Shown here one piece after another: positions 35,348-45,151 of a DNA stretch of 64,000 nucleotides. The DNA comes from Mucilaginibacter sp. UR6-1. Lineage in GTDB: Bacteria; Bacteroidota; Bacteroidia; Sphingobacteriales; Sphingobacteriaceae. The notes under the pieces are model-generated. The model was not told the DNA's origin, searched no databases, and saw only the letters and a list, made by a program, of their open reading frames with translations. The stretch spans positions 496,001 to 560,000 of the forward strand of contig NZ_JAJIWP010000003.1 in NCBI RefSeq assembly GCF_020880975.1, in the 5' to 3' direction. Each line of letters starts with the position of its first letter. Position 1 is the first letter of the stretch. Position numbers and translations under genes: made by a program.

Positions 35348-36058
35348 TCAGGGTTTATCAAAATGTTCCTCAAACTCGTTCTCTTTGCCGGCCTGGTCAA
35401 CCACTTTTAAGTGTACATGGTAGTGGCCTGCGGGGGCGGCGGCAACATCAACATGTTTATGCAGGTTGTAAGTGGTTTGGCCAACCATTGCGGCATCGGT
35501 ATAAACCACTTCTTTCTCAAAGTCGTTACCGTGCACTTCAACCACTATCTGTGCTATTTTATTCGGCGCGGCAACCGTAGCCTCCACATGCAAATCGTTA
35601 CCATAACCAACCTCAAAACCGGTTACTGATGGCAGGGTAGGGTCGGCCTCAACCTTTAATTCAAATTCCGCCTCGGTTACACGGCCGTTTTGGTCGGTTA
35701 CCTTTAGGTGGCCATGATAATCACCTACGGCAGCATCGGCAGGTACATCAATGTGCTTGTGAAACTCGGCGTTCTTCAATCCGGCAAAGCCCTCGGTATA
35801 AGTGGTGTTCACTTCCCAGCCGCTGCCATTTTCAGGATGGATTTCCAGTACCACATCCTTAATGTTAGCGGCGGCGGTTATCTGTGCCTCAATGTGCAGA
35901 TCGTTACCCGGGTGGGCAATTTTGTTGTTGTTTGCGCCTACCTCAAGCCCCTCAATAGCGGGTGCGCCAACCGGCGTTTCGTTATCATCCTTTGAGCAGG
36001 CCGAGAACAGGGTTACGCCTGCAAGCAGCAGGCAGATCAGTTGTTTTGTTGTTTTCAT
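35348..36058 (-). CDS. Two-domain DUF4625 lipoprotein, His-rich
   Basis: This 236-residue lipoprotein has a lipobox LFSAC at Cys21 and two copies of the DUF4625 domain. Each copy contains the pattern HKHxDVPA followed by GxYHxHLKVxD: residues about 110-135 and 196-220. Alternate His residues on neighbouring strands make a plausible metal site. It lies between the TonB receptor and a one-domain relative. The likely role is to bind a metal or its chelate at the outer membrane, handing it to the receptor. That role is inference. Confidence 0.78.
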   Translation of the reverse strand: MKTTKQLICLLLAGVTLFSACSKDDNETPVGAPAIEGLEVGANNNKIAHPGNDLHIEAQITAAANIKDVVLEIHPENGSGWEVNTTYTEGFAGLKNAEFHKHIDVPADAAVGDYHGHLKVTDQNGRVTEAEFELKVEADPTLPSVTGFEVGYGNDLHVEATVAAPNKIAQIVVEVHGNDFEKEVVYTDAAMVGQTTYNLHKHVDVAAAPAGHYHVHLKVVDQAGKENEFEEHFDKP

Positions 36059-36096
36059 GTTTTACGTTATTAATAAATTGGGTGAATAAATGCTTG

Positions 36097-38544
36097 TTAA
36101 TTATTTGCGCCGGTACCAAACGGTACTTTTACCGACAGGATGATATTGCGCCCGGCTTCGGGCAATTGAATAAGCCTGTAAAAACTGGTGTGGTTGAGGT
36201 AACGTGTGTTAAACACATTTTGCACCTGCAGGCTTACCGTTAATGGCTTGTTGTTAAAGCGCAGCCTGGTACCCGCCTGTATGTTCCATACCTGGTAGCC
36301 CGGTGTTTTTAGTTCGGGCGGAACAATGTCATTCTGCGCGCCGGTAATGCGGTAATCAACAGATATGTAGCTATGCTTCAACCTGTCAATATGGTGCGGT
36401 TGATAAGTAAGATTAAATAATACCGATGGGGGCGGCGAAAAGGGTAGGGTATATCCCTCTTTATCGCCCGATAGCTGGCGCGAGCGCAGGTACTCTGCCA
36501 ATATTTCTGAACTTAGCTCAGGTGTAAACCGGTAACTTACCTGCAACTCGCCGCCATAGCGCGCAACGCTGCTTTGGGTATATACAAATACCTGGTTGCC
36601 GGCACCCAGCAGGTAATCATGATTGGCAGTGGGGTTAAGGTAAATGTAGTTGGAGAAGTAATTATAGAACGGGCTAAGCTGTATTGATAGCTTTTCGGTA
36701 TCCCAGCCCAAGGTCAGGTCGGCCTGGTATGATTGTTCGGGATCGAGGTTGCGATCACCTTTTTCAAACCTGAAGTAGTGGTAATTCACCCCATTGGCCG
36801 CTAATTCATTAGCAATAGGCATCCTGAAGCTTTTGCCAATGTTGGCTTTCAAACTAAAATACCCTTCCGGCGTGTAATTTATACCTGCCGACCATACCAG
36901 GCTGTTAAAATTGCGTGTAAGGTTATCGGCCCGTACCTGTTTTACACCCTCGGTTTCAAACCAATCGGTATATTTAAATGTACGTATACGGCCATGGTCG
37001 TAACGTAAAGCCGCATGCAGCAACACTTGCTCATTCAGCCTGTACTTATCATAAACAAAGGCACCTGCAATGGCCTGGTTAAACGCGGGCACCAAAAAGC
37101 TCCATCCGCTTATGTTGTTATCCTGATACTCGCCGTTTATGCCAAAAGTAAGCTCATGGCGGCCAAACAACAGTTGATCGCGCAGGTTAAGCGAGTAAAC
37201 GCGTTTCTCGAATTCCCGCTCCAGGTTAGCAGGTATACGCATCGTATCAGGGTAAACCGGCGGCATATAACCGTGGTTAACGTACGGGCTAAACTCCTGC
37301 CTGAAGTTGTGCTGATACCCTACGTCGGCCTGTAATAAATGCCTGCCGGCCTGGTATTGGCTGCGGTTTATTATCTTAAAGTGGTTAACCTCTTGGCTGG
37401 GCAGTTGTATGTCACGGTTTGATCTGTCGTGCAGCAAAGTATCAACCCGTCTTGGTTCCAAGCCATGGGCATTGGCAAAAAAACCGCTGTGGGTGTAGAT
37501 GTTTGATACATAGAAAATTGAACGGAATTTTTCGGTTACATAGCCGGTATTAAAGTGGAGGCCGGTTTCGCGCCCGGCAGTGTTGCGCAGCTTGTTGTGC
37601 GGTAGTTTTACGGCATAATCGTACACATAAACCGTATCGGTAGGTGCCATGTAATCGCCATAGTTTTGATAGGTGAACCGCGAATCAAAAAACCATTTTT
37701 TCCCGCGGCCATACAGGTTTATTGATGTGCCGAACAAATTATTGTTGCTTTTGCCGATCATATCAACCGAGCCGCCCAGGGCGTTAGGGGCAGGCAACAC
37801 TCCGGGTTTAACATCAACAACCCCGGCAATAGCGTCAGATCCGTACATGAATGAGGCTGCACCCTTTATCAGCTCGATTTCGCCTACGGCAAACTGGTCG
37901 AGTTCCAGGCCGTGGTCAGCACCCCATTGCTGGCCCTCGTGCTTTATACCTTTATCGGCCACTACCACACGGTTAAAGCCAAGCCCCCGTATAAGCGGTT
38001 TTGACAGGCCCGAGCCTATACCGATTGTTTTAACCCCCGGCAGGCGAGACATGGTAGCCATCAAGCTGCCGCCCAGGTTACGCTGTATAAAATCGGCATT
38101 AACAACTTCTACGTTTAGTGATTCGGTTTGCTTGCGCAGGGCGGCATGCTTATCCTGTATCGTCACTTCTTCCAACTCATGGCTTTGCGGATGAAGCATA
38201 ATGTTGATTATCAGTTGTTCATCCGTAACCTTAACACTCTTTTTTAAGGATTTAAAGCCCGGGTGCGATACCTCAAGCTGGTAATTTCCGGCATTTGCAA
38301 CAGCAAAACTGAATTTTCCGGCGCTATCAGTAATTGCCGATTGCCCGGTAGTTTTCAGTTGTACTGCCACGGCCGATAGCGGTTGCCCACCATGGTCGGT
38401 AACTGTACCTGTTAAGCGGTGGGTTTGCCCAAAAGCTTGCTGGCACAGCAATACAATGCAAATGGTCAGGGTAATAATGCCGGTATGGGTCAGGGTGTTA
38501 TACAGCCTGTTACCCCAGCCGGCAGGATGGATGCTTGGTATCAA
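36097..38544 (-). CDS. TonB-dependent receptor of a probable metal-uptake locus
   Basis: This 815-residue protein has a long N-region and signal peptide ending QAFGQ. A CarboxypepD_reg-like domain follows (about 42-125, RLTGTVTDHGGQPLSAVAVQ). The plug has SLMATMSRLPGVKTIGIGSG and FMYGSDAIAGVVDV, and a 22-strand-type barrel runs to the end (YLNHTSFYRLIQLPEAGR). The context of His-rich DUF4625 lipoproteins and a CxxC/His small protein fits metal uptake, possibly zinc or copper, as in ZnuD-type receptors. No siderophore genes are nearby. The receptor lacks the LPGV-plus-SusD pairing of glycan systems. Confidence 0.8.
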   Translation of the reverse strand: MIPSIHPAGWGNRLYNTLTHTGIITLTICIVLLCQQAFGQTHRLTGTVTDHGGQPLSAVAVQLKTTGQSAITDSAGKFSFAVANAGNYQLEVSHPGFKSLKKSVKVTDEQLIINIMLHPQSHELEEVTIQDKHAALRKQTESLNVEVVNADFIQRNLGGSLMATMSRLPGVKTIGIGSGLSKPLIRGLGFNRVVVADKGIKHEGQQWGADHGLELDQFAVGEIELIKGAASFMYGSDAIAGVVDVKPGVLPAPNALGGSVDMIGKSNNNLFGTSINLYGRGKKWFFDSRFTYQNYGDYMAPTDTVYVYDYAVKLPHNKLRNTAGRETGLHFNTGYVTEKFRSIFYVSNIYTHSGFFANAHGLEPRRVDTLLHDRSNRDIQLPSQEVNHFKIINRSQYQAGRHLLQADVGYQHNFRQEFSPYVNHGYMPPVYPDTMRIPANLEREFEKRVYSLNLRDQLLFGRHELTFGINGEYQDNNISGWSFLVPAFNQAIAGAFVYDKYRLNEQVLLHAALRYDHGRIRTFKYTDWFETEGVKQVRADNLTRNFNSLVWSAGINYTPEGYFSLKANIGKSFRMPIANELAANGVNYHYFRFEKGDRNLDPEQSYQADLTLGWDTEKLSIQLSPFYNYFSNYIYLNPTANHDYLLGAGNQVFVYTQSSVARYGGELQVSYRFTPELSSEILAEYLRSRQLSGDKEGYTLPFSPPPSVLFNLTYQPHHIDRLKHSYISVDYRITGAQNDIVPPELKTPGYQVWNIQAGTRLRFNNKPLTVSLQVQNVFNTRYLNHTSFYRLIQLPEAGRNIILSVKVPFGTGANN

Positions 38545-38771
38545 AACGAAAAATGGAATTTTTATGCCCGTAAAGGCATCATTATTAATTAATTGGAATT
38601 AAATGCAATGAATTAATTACTCCCGTATGCGGAATGCACGGGTACGAGTAGAAAAGCGACGCGTTGGAAATTCTTTCTGTATCAGGCGATTATTGTGTTA
38701 CGATGAAAAACGTAAATACGCAGTTCAGCCACAACAATTTTAACAGGCAATAAAAATTTCAGTAACGTAGC

Positions 38772-39122
38772 TTAGCAGCAAATTGCAGGCGGGCCCTTAT
38801 TGGTAAAGCCCTGTAGGGTGAATTTATAGTTACCGGCAAAGGTTTTGCTCAGTAAGGTAACAGCTTTAGTAACGGGGATGCCTATTACCGGCGGGTAAGC
38901 CAGGTGGGCATGATGGCTTTGTTTGTGAACGATATAATCGCACACGGCACATTTTTCTGACGCGTACACATATTCGGTATCATCGTCATTATTATCATTT
39001 AATGATTGGTAATTGTGCCTGTGAAAAGCCTGAACCGCCGTGATGGCCATGAAAACAAATGCCAATAGCAGCGATACTATCGCGCTTAATTTTTTGGCCT
39101 GTTTATTTGTTTTCATTTTCAC
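38772..39122 (-). CDS. Small Cys/His-rich protein, first gene of the metal locus
   Basis: This 116-residue protein has one hydrophobic segment near residues 13-30 (IVSLLLAFVFMAITAVQA), probably a signal anchor. The exported part contains FHRHNYQ, then CAVCDYIVHKQSHHAHLAY near 58-76 and ends GPPAICC. CxxC with several His and a terminal Cys pair is a typical metal-binding arrangement. Similar proteins precede TonB receptors in Bacteroidota metal loci. The start may be either of two Met codons (39122 or 39116). It is separated from the receptor gene by 227 bases. Confidence 0.65.
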   Translation of the reverse strand: MKMKTNKQAKKLSAIVSLLLAFVFMAITAVQAFHRHNYQSLNDNNDDDTEYVYASEKCAVCDYIVHKQSHHAHLAYPPVIGIPVTKAVTLLSKTFAGNYKFTLQGFTNKGPPAICC

Positions 39123-39269
39123 TATGGTGGCAAAAATGCGGTTTTAGTATCAAATTGTCAACCTATAATTAAAAAATAATACGAATTAATATATTGACGG
39201 TGGAGTATTTGATGAATGATCAATAGTGCAAAAGTGTGAGTCGCGCTATATTTTATTGGCTAATTATTA

Positions 39270-39328
39270 TGCAATAATTGCAAGTGCCTGTATTAACGCT
39301 TTTGATAATGTACATTGCGTTTGCAAAC
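39270..39328 (+). promoter_or_regulatory. Two palindromes before the GH95 gene
   Basis: TGCAATAATTGCA (39270-39282) and GTTTGCAAAC (39319-39328) are perfect short dyads 37 bases apart and 40-98 bases before the ATG. They share the core TGCAA and could be paired sites for a regulator of the fucosidase operon. Confidence 0.4.
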
Positions 39329-39367
39329 TTGCATAAACCTGATTGCCTGTAAACCATTTATAACATA

Positions 39368-41608
39368 ATGAGGAAGATATACCTGTTATTTCTGCTGATC
39401 AACATCGCACAATTAAGTATAGCCCAGCGCAGCGGTACAGTTGCCGGCAACAGCCTGTTGCTTTGGGCAAATAAGCCCGCCGCCGATTGGATGACCGAGG
39501 CTTACCCCATAGGTAACGGGCGTATTGGCGCCATGGTTTTTGGCGGTGTTAAGCAGGAGCACATTCAGTTTAATGAGCAAAGTTTATGGACGGGTGACGA
39601 AAAGGAAACCGGTGCCTACCAGGCCTTCGGCGATCTGTTTATTGATCTCGCTAAAACGGGCGACAGTACGGCCTATCGCAGGCAGCTTGACATAAGTAAA
39701 GCGGTGCAGCAGATAACCTACAAAAGCGATAACGTTAATTATACCAGGGAATATTTTTGCTCCTTCCCTGATAGGGTATTGGTGTTGCGTTATACCGCCG
39801 GGCAAAAAGGGGCGTATAATGCGGTGCTCAGGTTAAAAGATGCGCATGGCGCAAAAATTACAGGCGACGGCGGTACGCTCAGCATTAACGGTACGCTTGA
39901 TAATGGGCTGGCCTACGCGGCATCAGTAAGAGTGATACCAAATGGTGGCAGGTTAGCACTGGTTAAGGATGCCAATGGTAATGCACAGCTAACGCTCACT
40001 AAGGCAGATGGCTTTACGGTATTGCTAACGGCGGCCACGAATTACAGTAACCAGCGTATTAAAAAGTGGCGCGATGAAGTAATGCCATCCGCGAAAAATG
40101 AAAAGATACTGGCCGCTGCCGCTACCCAACCCTATCAGCAATTGCTGGCAAGGCATATAGGCGATTATACAAGACTATTTAACAGGGTGAAGATATCATT
40201 AGGTAATGCGCAGCCAAGCGCTGCTAAAACAACTTACCAGCGTATAGTCGACTATAAAAAGAGTAATGATAGCGGCCTCGAAGCATTGCTGTTTCAGTAT
40301 GGGCGATATTTATTTATCAGTTCATCAAGGCAGGGCAATTTACCGGCCAATTTGCAGGGGTTATGGAACAATAGCAACAATCCGCCATGGCGATCTGACT
40401 ATCACTCCAACATCAACATACAAATGAATTACTGGCTTGCAGGGCCAACTAACCTGGCTGAATGCGAGTGGCCGTATATTGATTATATAAACAGTATGCG
40501 CTCGGTAAAAAAGGAGCGTACACTTGAGGAGTACCCGGGCGTAAGGGGTTGGACGGTACGTACCGAGAACGGTGTATTTGGCGGACAAACCTATTTATGG
40601 AACACCCCCGGCAGTGCCTGGTACATGCAGGCCGTTTGGGATCATTACGCTTTTACAAAGGATGTAGCCTATTTGCGTAACACGGCCTACCCGGTTATTA
40701 AGGAAATTGTTGAGTTTTGGGACGACCACTTGAAGCGCCGAGATGATGGTACGCTGGTTGCCCCGATGGGCTGGTCGCCGGAGCATGGGCCTACGGAGGA
40801 TGGCGTTACGCACGATCAGGAAATTATATACGACCTGTTCACTAATTATATTGAGGCCGCCACCATACTTAATATTGATAAGCCATACCGCGATCGCGTG
40901 GCTGATATGCGTGCGCACCTGCTTAAACCCAAGATAGGTAAGTGGGGCCAGTTGCAGGAGTGGGAAACCGACCGCGACGACCCGAAAGATAATCATCGCC
41001 ACATATCACACCTGTATGCCCTGCATCCGGGCAGGCAGATAAGCCCGACCACCACACCCGAACTGGCCGAGGCCGCTCGCGTAACTTTAGAGGCCCGCGG
41101 CGATGAGTCAACCGGATGGTCAATGGCCTGGAAAATGAACTTTTGGGCCCATCTGCACGATGGTAACCATGCCCATAAAATACTGCGCAACTTCATCACC
41201 CTTGTTGGCGGCGCAGGTGTTGATTATAACGAGGGCGGCGGTATTTATTCCAACCTGTTTTGCGCGCATCCGCCATTCCAGATAGATGGTAACCTGGGCT
41301 ACGCGGCAGGCGTTGCCGAAATGCTGCTGCAAAGCCAAACCGGCGAACTGGAACTGTTGCCTGCCCTGCCCGATGCATGGTCTGCCGGGACGGTTGAAGG
41401 CCTGGTTGCCCGCGGCGGTTTTGTGCTCAGCGAATTACAATGGCAAAACAAACGTATTACCAAACTGGTGATCGTATCAAAAAATGGCGGTATATGCAAG
41501 CTCAGGTTGCCTGATGAGCTGACCGATGCGGCAGGTAAAAAAACAGGTACAGTCTATTCATTTGCTACCAAAGCGGGCGGTATTTATATGTTTAAAGCCA
41601 GTAAGTAA
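39368..41608 (+). CDS. GH95 family alpha-L-fucosidase (or alpha-L-galactosidase)
   Basis: The 746-residue protein has a signal peptide ending QLSIAQ. It opens with the family motif LLLWANKPAADWMTEAYPIGNGRIGAMVFGG split over residues 28-58. It retains QGLWNNSNNPPW near 330, NMNYWLAGPTNLAE-like residues and DGNLGYAAGVAEML near the end, all from the (alpha/alpha)6 barrel catalytic domain. GH95 enzymes release fucose from 1,2 linkages. At 746 residues it is slightly short because the N-terminal beta domain is compact. It is likely secreted to periplasm or surface and precedes a DUF4965 protein. Confidence 0.85.
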   Translation: MRKIYLLFLLINIAQLSIAQRSGTVAGNSLLLWANKPAADWMTEAYPIGNGRIGAMVFGGVKQEHIQFNEQSLWTGDEKETGAYQAFGDLFIDLAKTGDSTAYRRQLDISKAVQQITYKSDNVNYTREYFCSFPDRVLVLRYTAGQKGAYNAVLRLKDAHGAKITGDGGTLSINGTLDNGLAYAASVRVIPNGGRLALVKDANGNAQLTLTKADGFTVLLTAATNYSNQRIKKWRDEVMPSAKNEKILAAAATQPYQQLLARHIGDYTRLFNRVKISLGNAQPSAAKTTYQRIVDYKKSNDSGLEALLFQYGRYLFISSSRQGNLPANLQGLWNNSNNPPWRSDYHSNINIQMNYWLAGPTNLAECEWPYIDYINSMRSVKKERTLEEYPGVRGWTVRTENGVFGGQTYLWNTPGSAWYMQAVWDHYAFTKDVAYLRNTAYPVIKEIVEFWDDHLKRRDDGTLVAPMGWSPEHGPTEDGVTHDQEIIYDLFTNYIEAATILNIDKPYRDRVADMRAHLLKPKIGKWGQLQEWETDRDDPKDNHRHISHLYALHPGRQISPTTTPELAEAARVTLEARGDESTGWSMAWKMNFWAHLHDGNHAHKILRNFITLVGGAGVDYNEGGGIYSNLFCAHPPFQIDGNLGYAAGVAEMLLQSQTGELELLPALPDAWSAGTVEGLVARGGFVLSELQWQNKRITKLVIVSKNGGICKLRLPDELTDAAGKKTGTVYSFATKAGGIYMFKASK

Positions 41609-41757
41609 GCATAGGTGTGATTGTAGTTACGATGCGTTTCCGGGTTAAGTAGTCTGGGTTGATGGTAATTTAATTTAGTTTTTGGTTAACTGCCTAAATC
41701 GTTTTAACTTACGGCCTTTAAAACCAATAAATTAAATTCTTAACCCCGTTACTCAGC

Positions 41758-44214
41758 ATGAGAAAAATTCTTTTCGCATGGTTGCTTGGCTGCACTGTGG
41801 CTTTTGCCCAGGAGCGCAAGGCCCCGGCTTATCCCTTAGTTACCCACGATCCTTATTTCAGTATATGGTCAACCACTGATGAGTTGAACAAAGGCACCAC
41901 CAGCCACTGGACAGGTGCCAACCAATCCCTCACCGGTTTAATTAATGTTGATGGTAAGGTATACAGCTTTTTAGGCAAGCCAGAAAAAGCCTGGCAAACC
42001 ATAGTTCCGGCGGGCGATCAGGAAGCCTACCCGTTAACTTATACCGAAACCAAGCCCGGTGATAACTGGATAAATGCTGACTTTGACGATGCGCAATGGC
42101 AAAAAGGCGCGGGCGCTTTGGGCAGTCGCGGCTCCATAGCCAAAACCGTTTGGGCTAAGGATGAGGTTTGGGTGCGTAAAACATTTACTTTTGATGATCT
42201 CTCCGCCGGTACCGTGTACCTGAAAATACAGCATGATGATAAGGCGACAGCCTACCTTAACGGGCAACAGATATATATCAAGCCCGATCTGCAAGGAAAG
42301 TTTGCCTATATACCGCTAACCGGCAATTTAGCCAAAGCACTGAAAAAAGGCCGTAATGTATTAAGCGTTTACGCGGTAAACACCGGTGGCCCGTCATTTG
42401 TTGATTTTGGTTTGGTTCAGGAATCTCCGGCAAGCAGATCAATGACTTTTGCCGAGGGGAAACAAAAAAGCCTGCAGTTTAATGCTACACAAACCATCTA
42501 TGAGTTTACCTGCGGCCCGGCCGATCTGACGGTTACTTTTACCTCGCCGCTGCTGATGAATGATCTGAACCTGCTGGCCAGACCGGTTAGCTATATCGCT
42601 GCCAAAGTGCGCGCTAATGATGGTGCCGCGCATAAGGTTAGCCTGTACTTTGGCGCATCAACCAACGTGGCGGTACACAACGCGTTTCAACAAGTAGCGG
42701 CAAGTAAGTATACCGCTAACAGCCTGTCGGTACTAAAAGCAGGCACTACCGAGCAGCCCCTTTTAAAACGTACCGGGGATGATGTGCGTATTGATTGGGG
42801 GTACATGTATGTGGCCGTTCCGCAAAGCTACCATGCCGTACAATCTATCACTAACACTGCCGACGCGCTGAAAACGCTTTTTGGCCAAAAGGTATCGCAA
42901 ATTGATCAGTTAAAAGGGGAGCAGTTGATGCTGAATACCGTTATACCTATGGGCAGTGTAGGCGCAACCGCTAAAGAGCAGTTTGTAATGCTTGGTTATG
43001 ATGACCTGTACCCGGTGCAGTATTTCAAAACTAATTTGCGCCCGTGGTGGAACGCCGATGGCAAGCATACCATTGAGCAGCAATTAGCCTTAGCAGCGGC
43101 GCAATACAAAACCGTAACCCAGCAATGCAGCGCCTTTGATAAAAAACTGTATGCCGATGCCCTTAAAAGCGGCGGCGAAGCGTATGCCAACCTCTGCGAG
43201 TTGGCTTACAGGCAAGCGGTATCAGCCCACAAACTGGTAAAAAGCCCGGAGGGCGAGATGCTGTTCCTGTCAAAAGAGAATTTTAGCAACGGTTCTATCG
43301 GTACCGTGGATATTACCTATCCATCGGCACCCTTGTTCCTGATCTATAACCCTGACCTGGTTAAAGGCATGATGAACGGTATCTTCTATTTTAGCGAAAG
43401 CGGCAAATGGACAAAACCTTATTCATCGCATGATCTGGGTACCTATCCGCAAGCCAACGGACAAACCTACGGCGAGGATATGCCGGTTGAGGAGTCAGGC
43501 AATATGCTGATTTTAGCTGCCGCGATAGCTAAGGTTGAAGGTAACGCCAACTACGCCAAAAAGCACTGGAAAACGCTGACTACCTGGGCCGAATATTTAG
43601 CTAAGGATGGTTTTGACCCGGCCAACCAGCTATCAACCGATGATTTTGCCGGTCACCTGGCACGTAATGCCAACCTTTCTGTTAAAGCCATTGTAGCCCT
43701 TGGTGGTTACGGCACGCTGGCTAATATGCTGGGCGATAAGGCTATCGGCCAAAAATACACCGCCATGGCTAAGGATATGGCCAAACGCTGGATGGAAGCT
43801 GCCGACGCGGGCGATCATTATGCCCTAACATTTAACAACAAAAATACCTGGAGCCAAAAGTATAACCTGGTTTGGGATAAGGTGCTGAATATGGGCTTGT
43901 TCTCGAAAGAGGTTTACAGCAGGGAGGTGAAGTACTATCTCACCAAACAGGAAAAATACGGCCTGCCGCTTGATAGCCGTAAAACCTATACCAAAAGCGA
44001 CTGGATTACCTGGACCGCCACACTGGCCGACAACCCTGCTGATTTTAAGGCACTGATAGCGCCGGTTTACACCTATGTTTTAGAAACACCCGACCGCGTG
44101 CCCATGAGCGACTGGCACGAAACCAAGGATGCCCGCCGCCAAAACTTTACCGCGCGTAGTGTGGTAGGGGGCTTTTATATCAAGATATTGAATGATAAGC
44201 TGAACAAAAAATAG
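41758..44214 (+). CDS. DUF4965/glutaminase-A family secreted protein
   Basis: This 818-residue protein has a signal peptide ending VAFAQ. It shows the DUF4964 start (APAYPLVTHDPYFSIWSTTD), a DUF5127 beta domain, then DUF4965 and DUF1793 helical domains (YGEDMPVEESGNMLILAAAI near 572, ARRQNFTARSVVGGFYIKIL at the end). Residues 95-215 hold an extra beta-galactosidase-like sandwich (KAWQT..WVRKTFTFDD..AYLNGQ). Fungal relatives were called glutaminase A, but Bacteroidota members are probably glycan-active; catalysis is not settled. It follows GH95 by 150 bases on the same strand. Confidence 0.8.
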   Translation: MRKILFAWLLGCTVAFAQERKAPAYPLVTHDPYFSIWSTTDELNKGTTSHWTGANQSLTGLINVDGKVYSFLGKPEKAWQTIVPAGDQEAYPLTYTETKPGDNWINADFDDAQWQKGAGALGSRGSIAKTVWAKDEVWVRKTFTFDDLSAGTVYLKIQHDDKATAYLNGQQIYIKPDLQGKFAYIPLTGNLAKALKKGRNVLSVYAVNTGGPSFVDFGLVQESPASRSMTFAEGKQKSLQFNATQTIYEFTCGPADLTVTFTSPLLMNDLNLLARPVSYIAAKVRANDGAAHKVSLYFGASTNVAVHNAFQQVAASKYTANSLSVLKAGTTEQPLLKRTGDDVRIDWGYMYVAVPQSYHAVQSITNTADALKTLFGQKVSQIDQLKGEQLMLNTVIPMGSVGATAKEQFVMLGYDDLYPVQYFKTNLRPWWNADGKHTIEQQLALAAAQYKTVTQQCSAFDKKLYADALKSGGEAYANLCELAYRQAVSAHKLVKSPEGEMLFLSKENFSNGSIGTVDITYPSAPLFLIYNPDLVKGMMNGIFYFSESGKWTKPYSSHDLGTYPQANGQTYGEDMPVEESGNMLILAAAIAKVEGNANYAKKHWKTLTTWAEYLAKDGFDPANQLSTDDFAGHLARNANLSVKAIVALGGYGTLANMLGDKAIGQKYTAMAKDMAKRWMEAADAGDHYALTFNNKNTWSQKYNLVWDKVLNMGLFSKEVYSREVKYYLTKQEKYGLPLDSRKTYTKSDWITWTATLADNPADFKALIAPVYTYVLETPDRVPMSDWHETKDARRQNFTARSVVGGFYIKILNDKLNKK

Positions 44215-44228
44215 CTGTGATGCTGAAT

Positions 44229-44277
44229 AAAAAAAAGATCGCCCGCTGGTTTCATACAGGCGGGCGATCTTTTTTTA
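44229..44277. terminator. Terminator after the DUF4965 gene
   Basis: AAAAAAGATCGCCCGC and GCGGGCGATCTTTTTT form a long stem with a 13-base loop and T-runs on both strands. It stands between the DUF4965 gene and the convergent alpha/beta hydrolase. Confidence 0.85.
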
Positions 44278-44294
44278 TGGCGATGTGTTACCGG

Positions 44295-45140
44295 TCAATT
44301 AAACCTGTCCTCGCCGCTTATCGGGCGGTATGGGGTTTTAAAGAAATGTTCTACAACATTGTTAAACTGATCTTTATAATTAACAAGTGTTGAATGCCCC
44401 GAGTTCGGGATGATCCACAGGTACGATAGCGGAATGTGTTGCGCGATCTCGATGGTGTGCCGGGTAGGTATGGCATCATGGTCGCCGCCTATAACCAGCA
44501 CGGGGCACTGTACCTTGTGCAGATCGGCTAAAATGGTTTTAGGTTCCACCAGCATCATGTGGTTTACTTTACGGGCATTTTTAAGCAGGGGTTTAGCGCC
44601 AAACCTTTTTATTGAATCACTATAATCCTTATCTGTTTTAGCGATCAAATTATAAACGAAAGGATGCAGTGTAGTAGTGTCGGGCCGCAGGTTAGCGCCG
44701 GTTATAGCCAGCTTGGCCACCTTATCCGGGTGCCGGAGTGATAAGGCAAGGCCATTAATGCCGCCGTCGCTCCAGCCCACTACATAGCAATCCTTTATTT
44801 GCAGTGTATCCAATAGGGCGTTCAGGTCATCGGCCATCATGTCATAGCTTAGCGAGTCGCTAAGGTCGGTTGATTTTCCCTGCGCCCGGCTATCAACCGC
44901 TATCACCTTGTAGTTTTTTGCGAAGTAGGGTATCTGGTTTTCAAAACTGCCGATAGAGCCGCCGTTGCCATGTACCATCAGCAGCGGTTTGCCGCTGCCA
45001 TAGGTTTCATAGTACATTTTAAAGCCCCTAATTTTTACGTATTTACCCACGGCGGCATTGCTGCCATATTTTTGTGCACTGGCAGTAAGGGTAAGGCCGC
45101 ATAACAGCAGCAGTACGGTTAGTATATTATAGATGCGCAT
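44295..45140 (-). CDS. Secreted alpha/beta hydrolase (copy 1)
   Basis: This 281-residue protein has a signal peptide ending TASAQ. It has the hydrolase fold: HGNGGSI (oxyanion region), VGWSDGGING with the nucleophile Ser, GGDHDAIP with the acidic residue, and NSGHST with the catalytic His. It is a tandem copy of the next gene on the same strand, 12 bases apart. Such proteins are often named alpha/beta hydrolase or proline iminopeptidase-like; the substrate is not known. It is likely periplasmic. Confidence 0.82.
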   Translation of the reverse strand: MRIYNILTVLLLLCGLTLTASAQKYGSNAAVGKYVKIRGFKMYYETYGSGKPLLMVHGNGGSIGSFENQIPYFAKNYKVIAVDSRAQGKSTDLSDSLSYDMMADDLNALLDTLQIKDCYVVGWSDGGINGLALSLRHPDKVAKLAITGANLRPDTTTLHPFVYNLIAKTDKDYSDSIKRFGAKPLLKNARKVNHMMLVEPKTILADLHKVQCPVLVIGGDHDAIPTRHTIEIAQHIPLSYLWIIPNSGHSTLVNYKDQFNNVVEHFFKTPYRPISGEDRFN

Positions 45141-45151
45141 AAATCAGCTAC

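Noticed and set aside
37673..38194. Long antisense frame (173 residues) within the TonB receptor gene
   Set aside because: It is a Pro/Ser-rich shadow frame of a well-supported gene on the other strand.
39368..44214. Complete polysaccharide utilisation locus around GH95
   Set aside because: No SusC/SusD pair or regulator lies beside it; the only susCD pair is 14 kb away in the phosphonate region.
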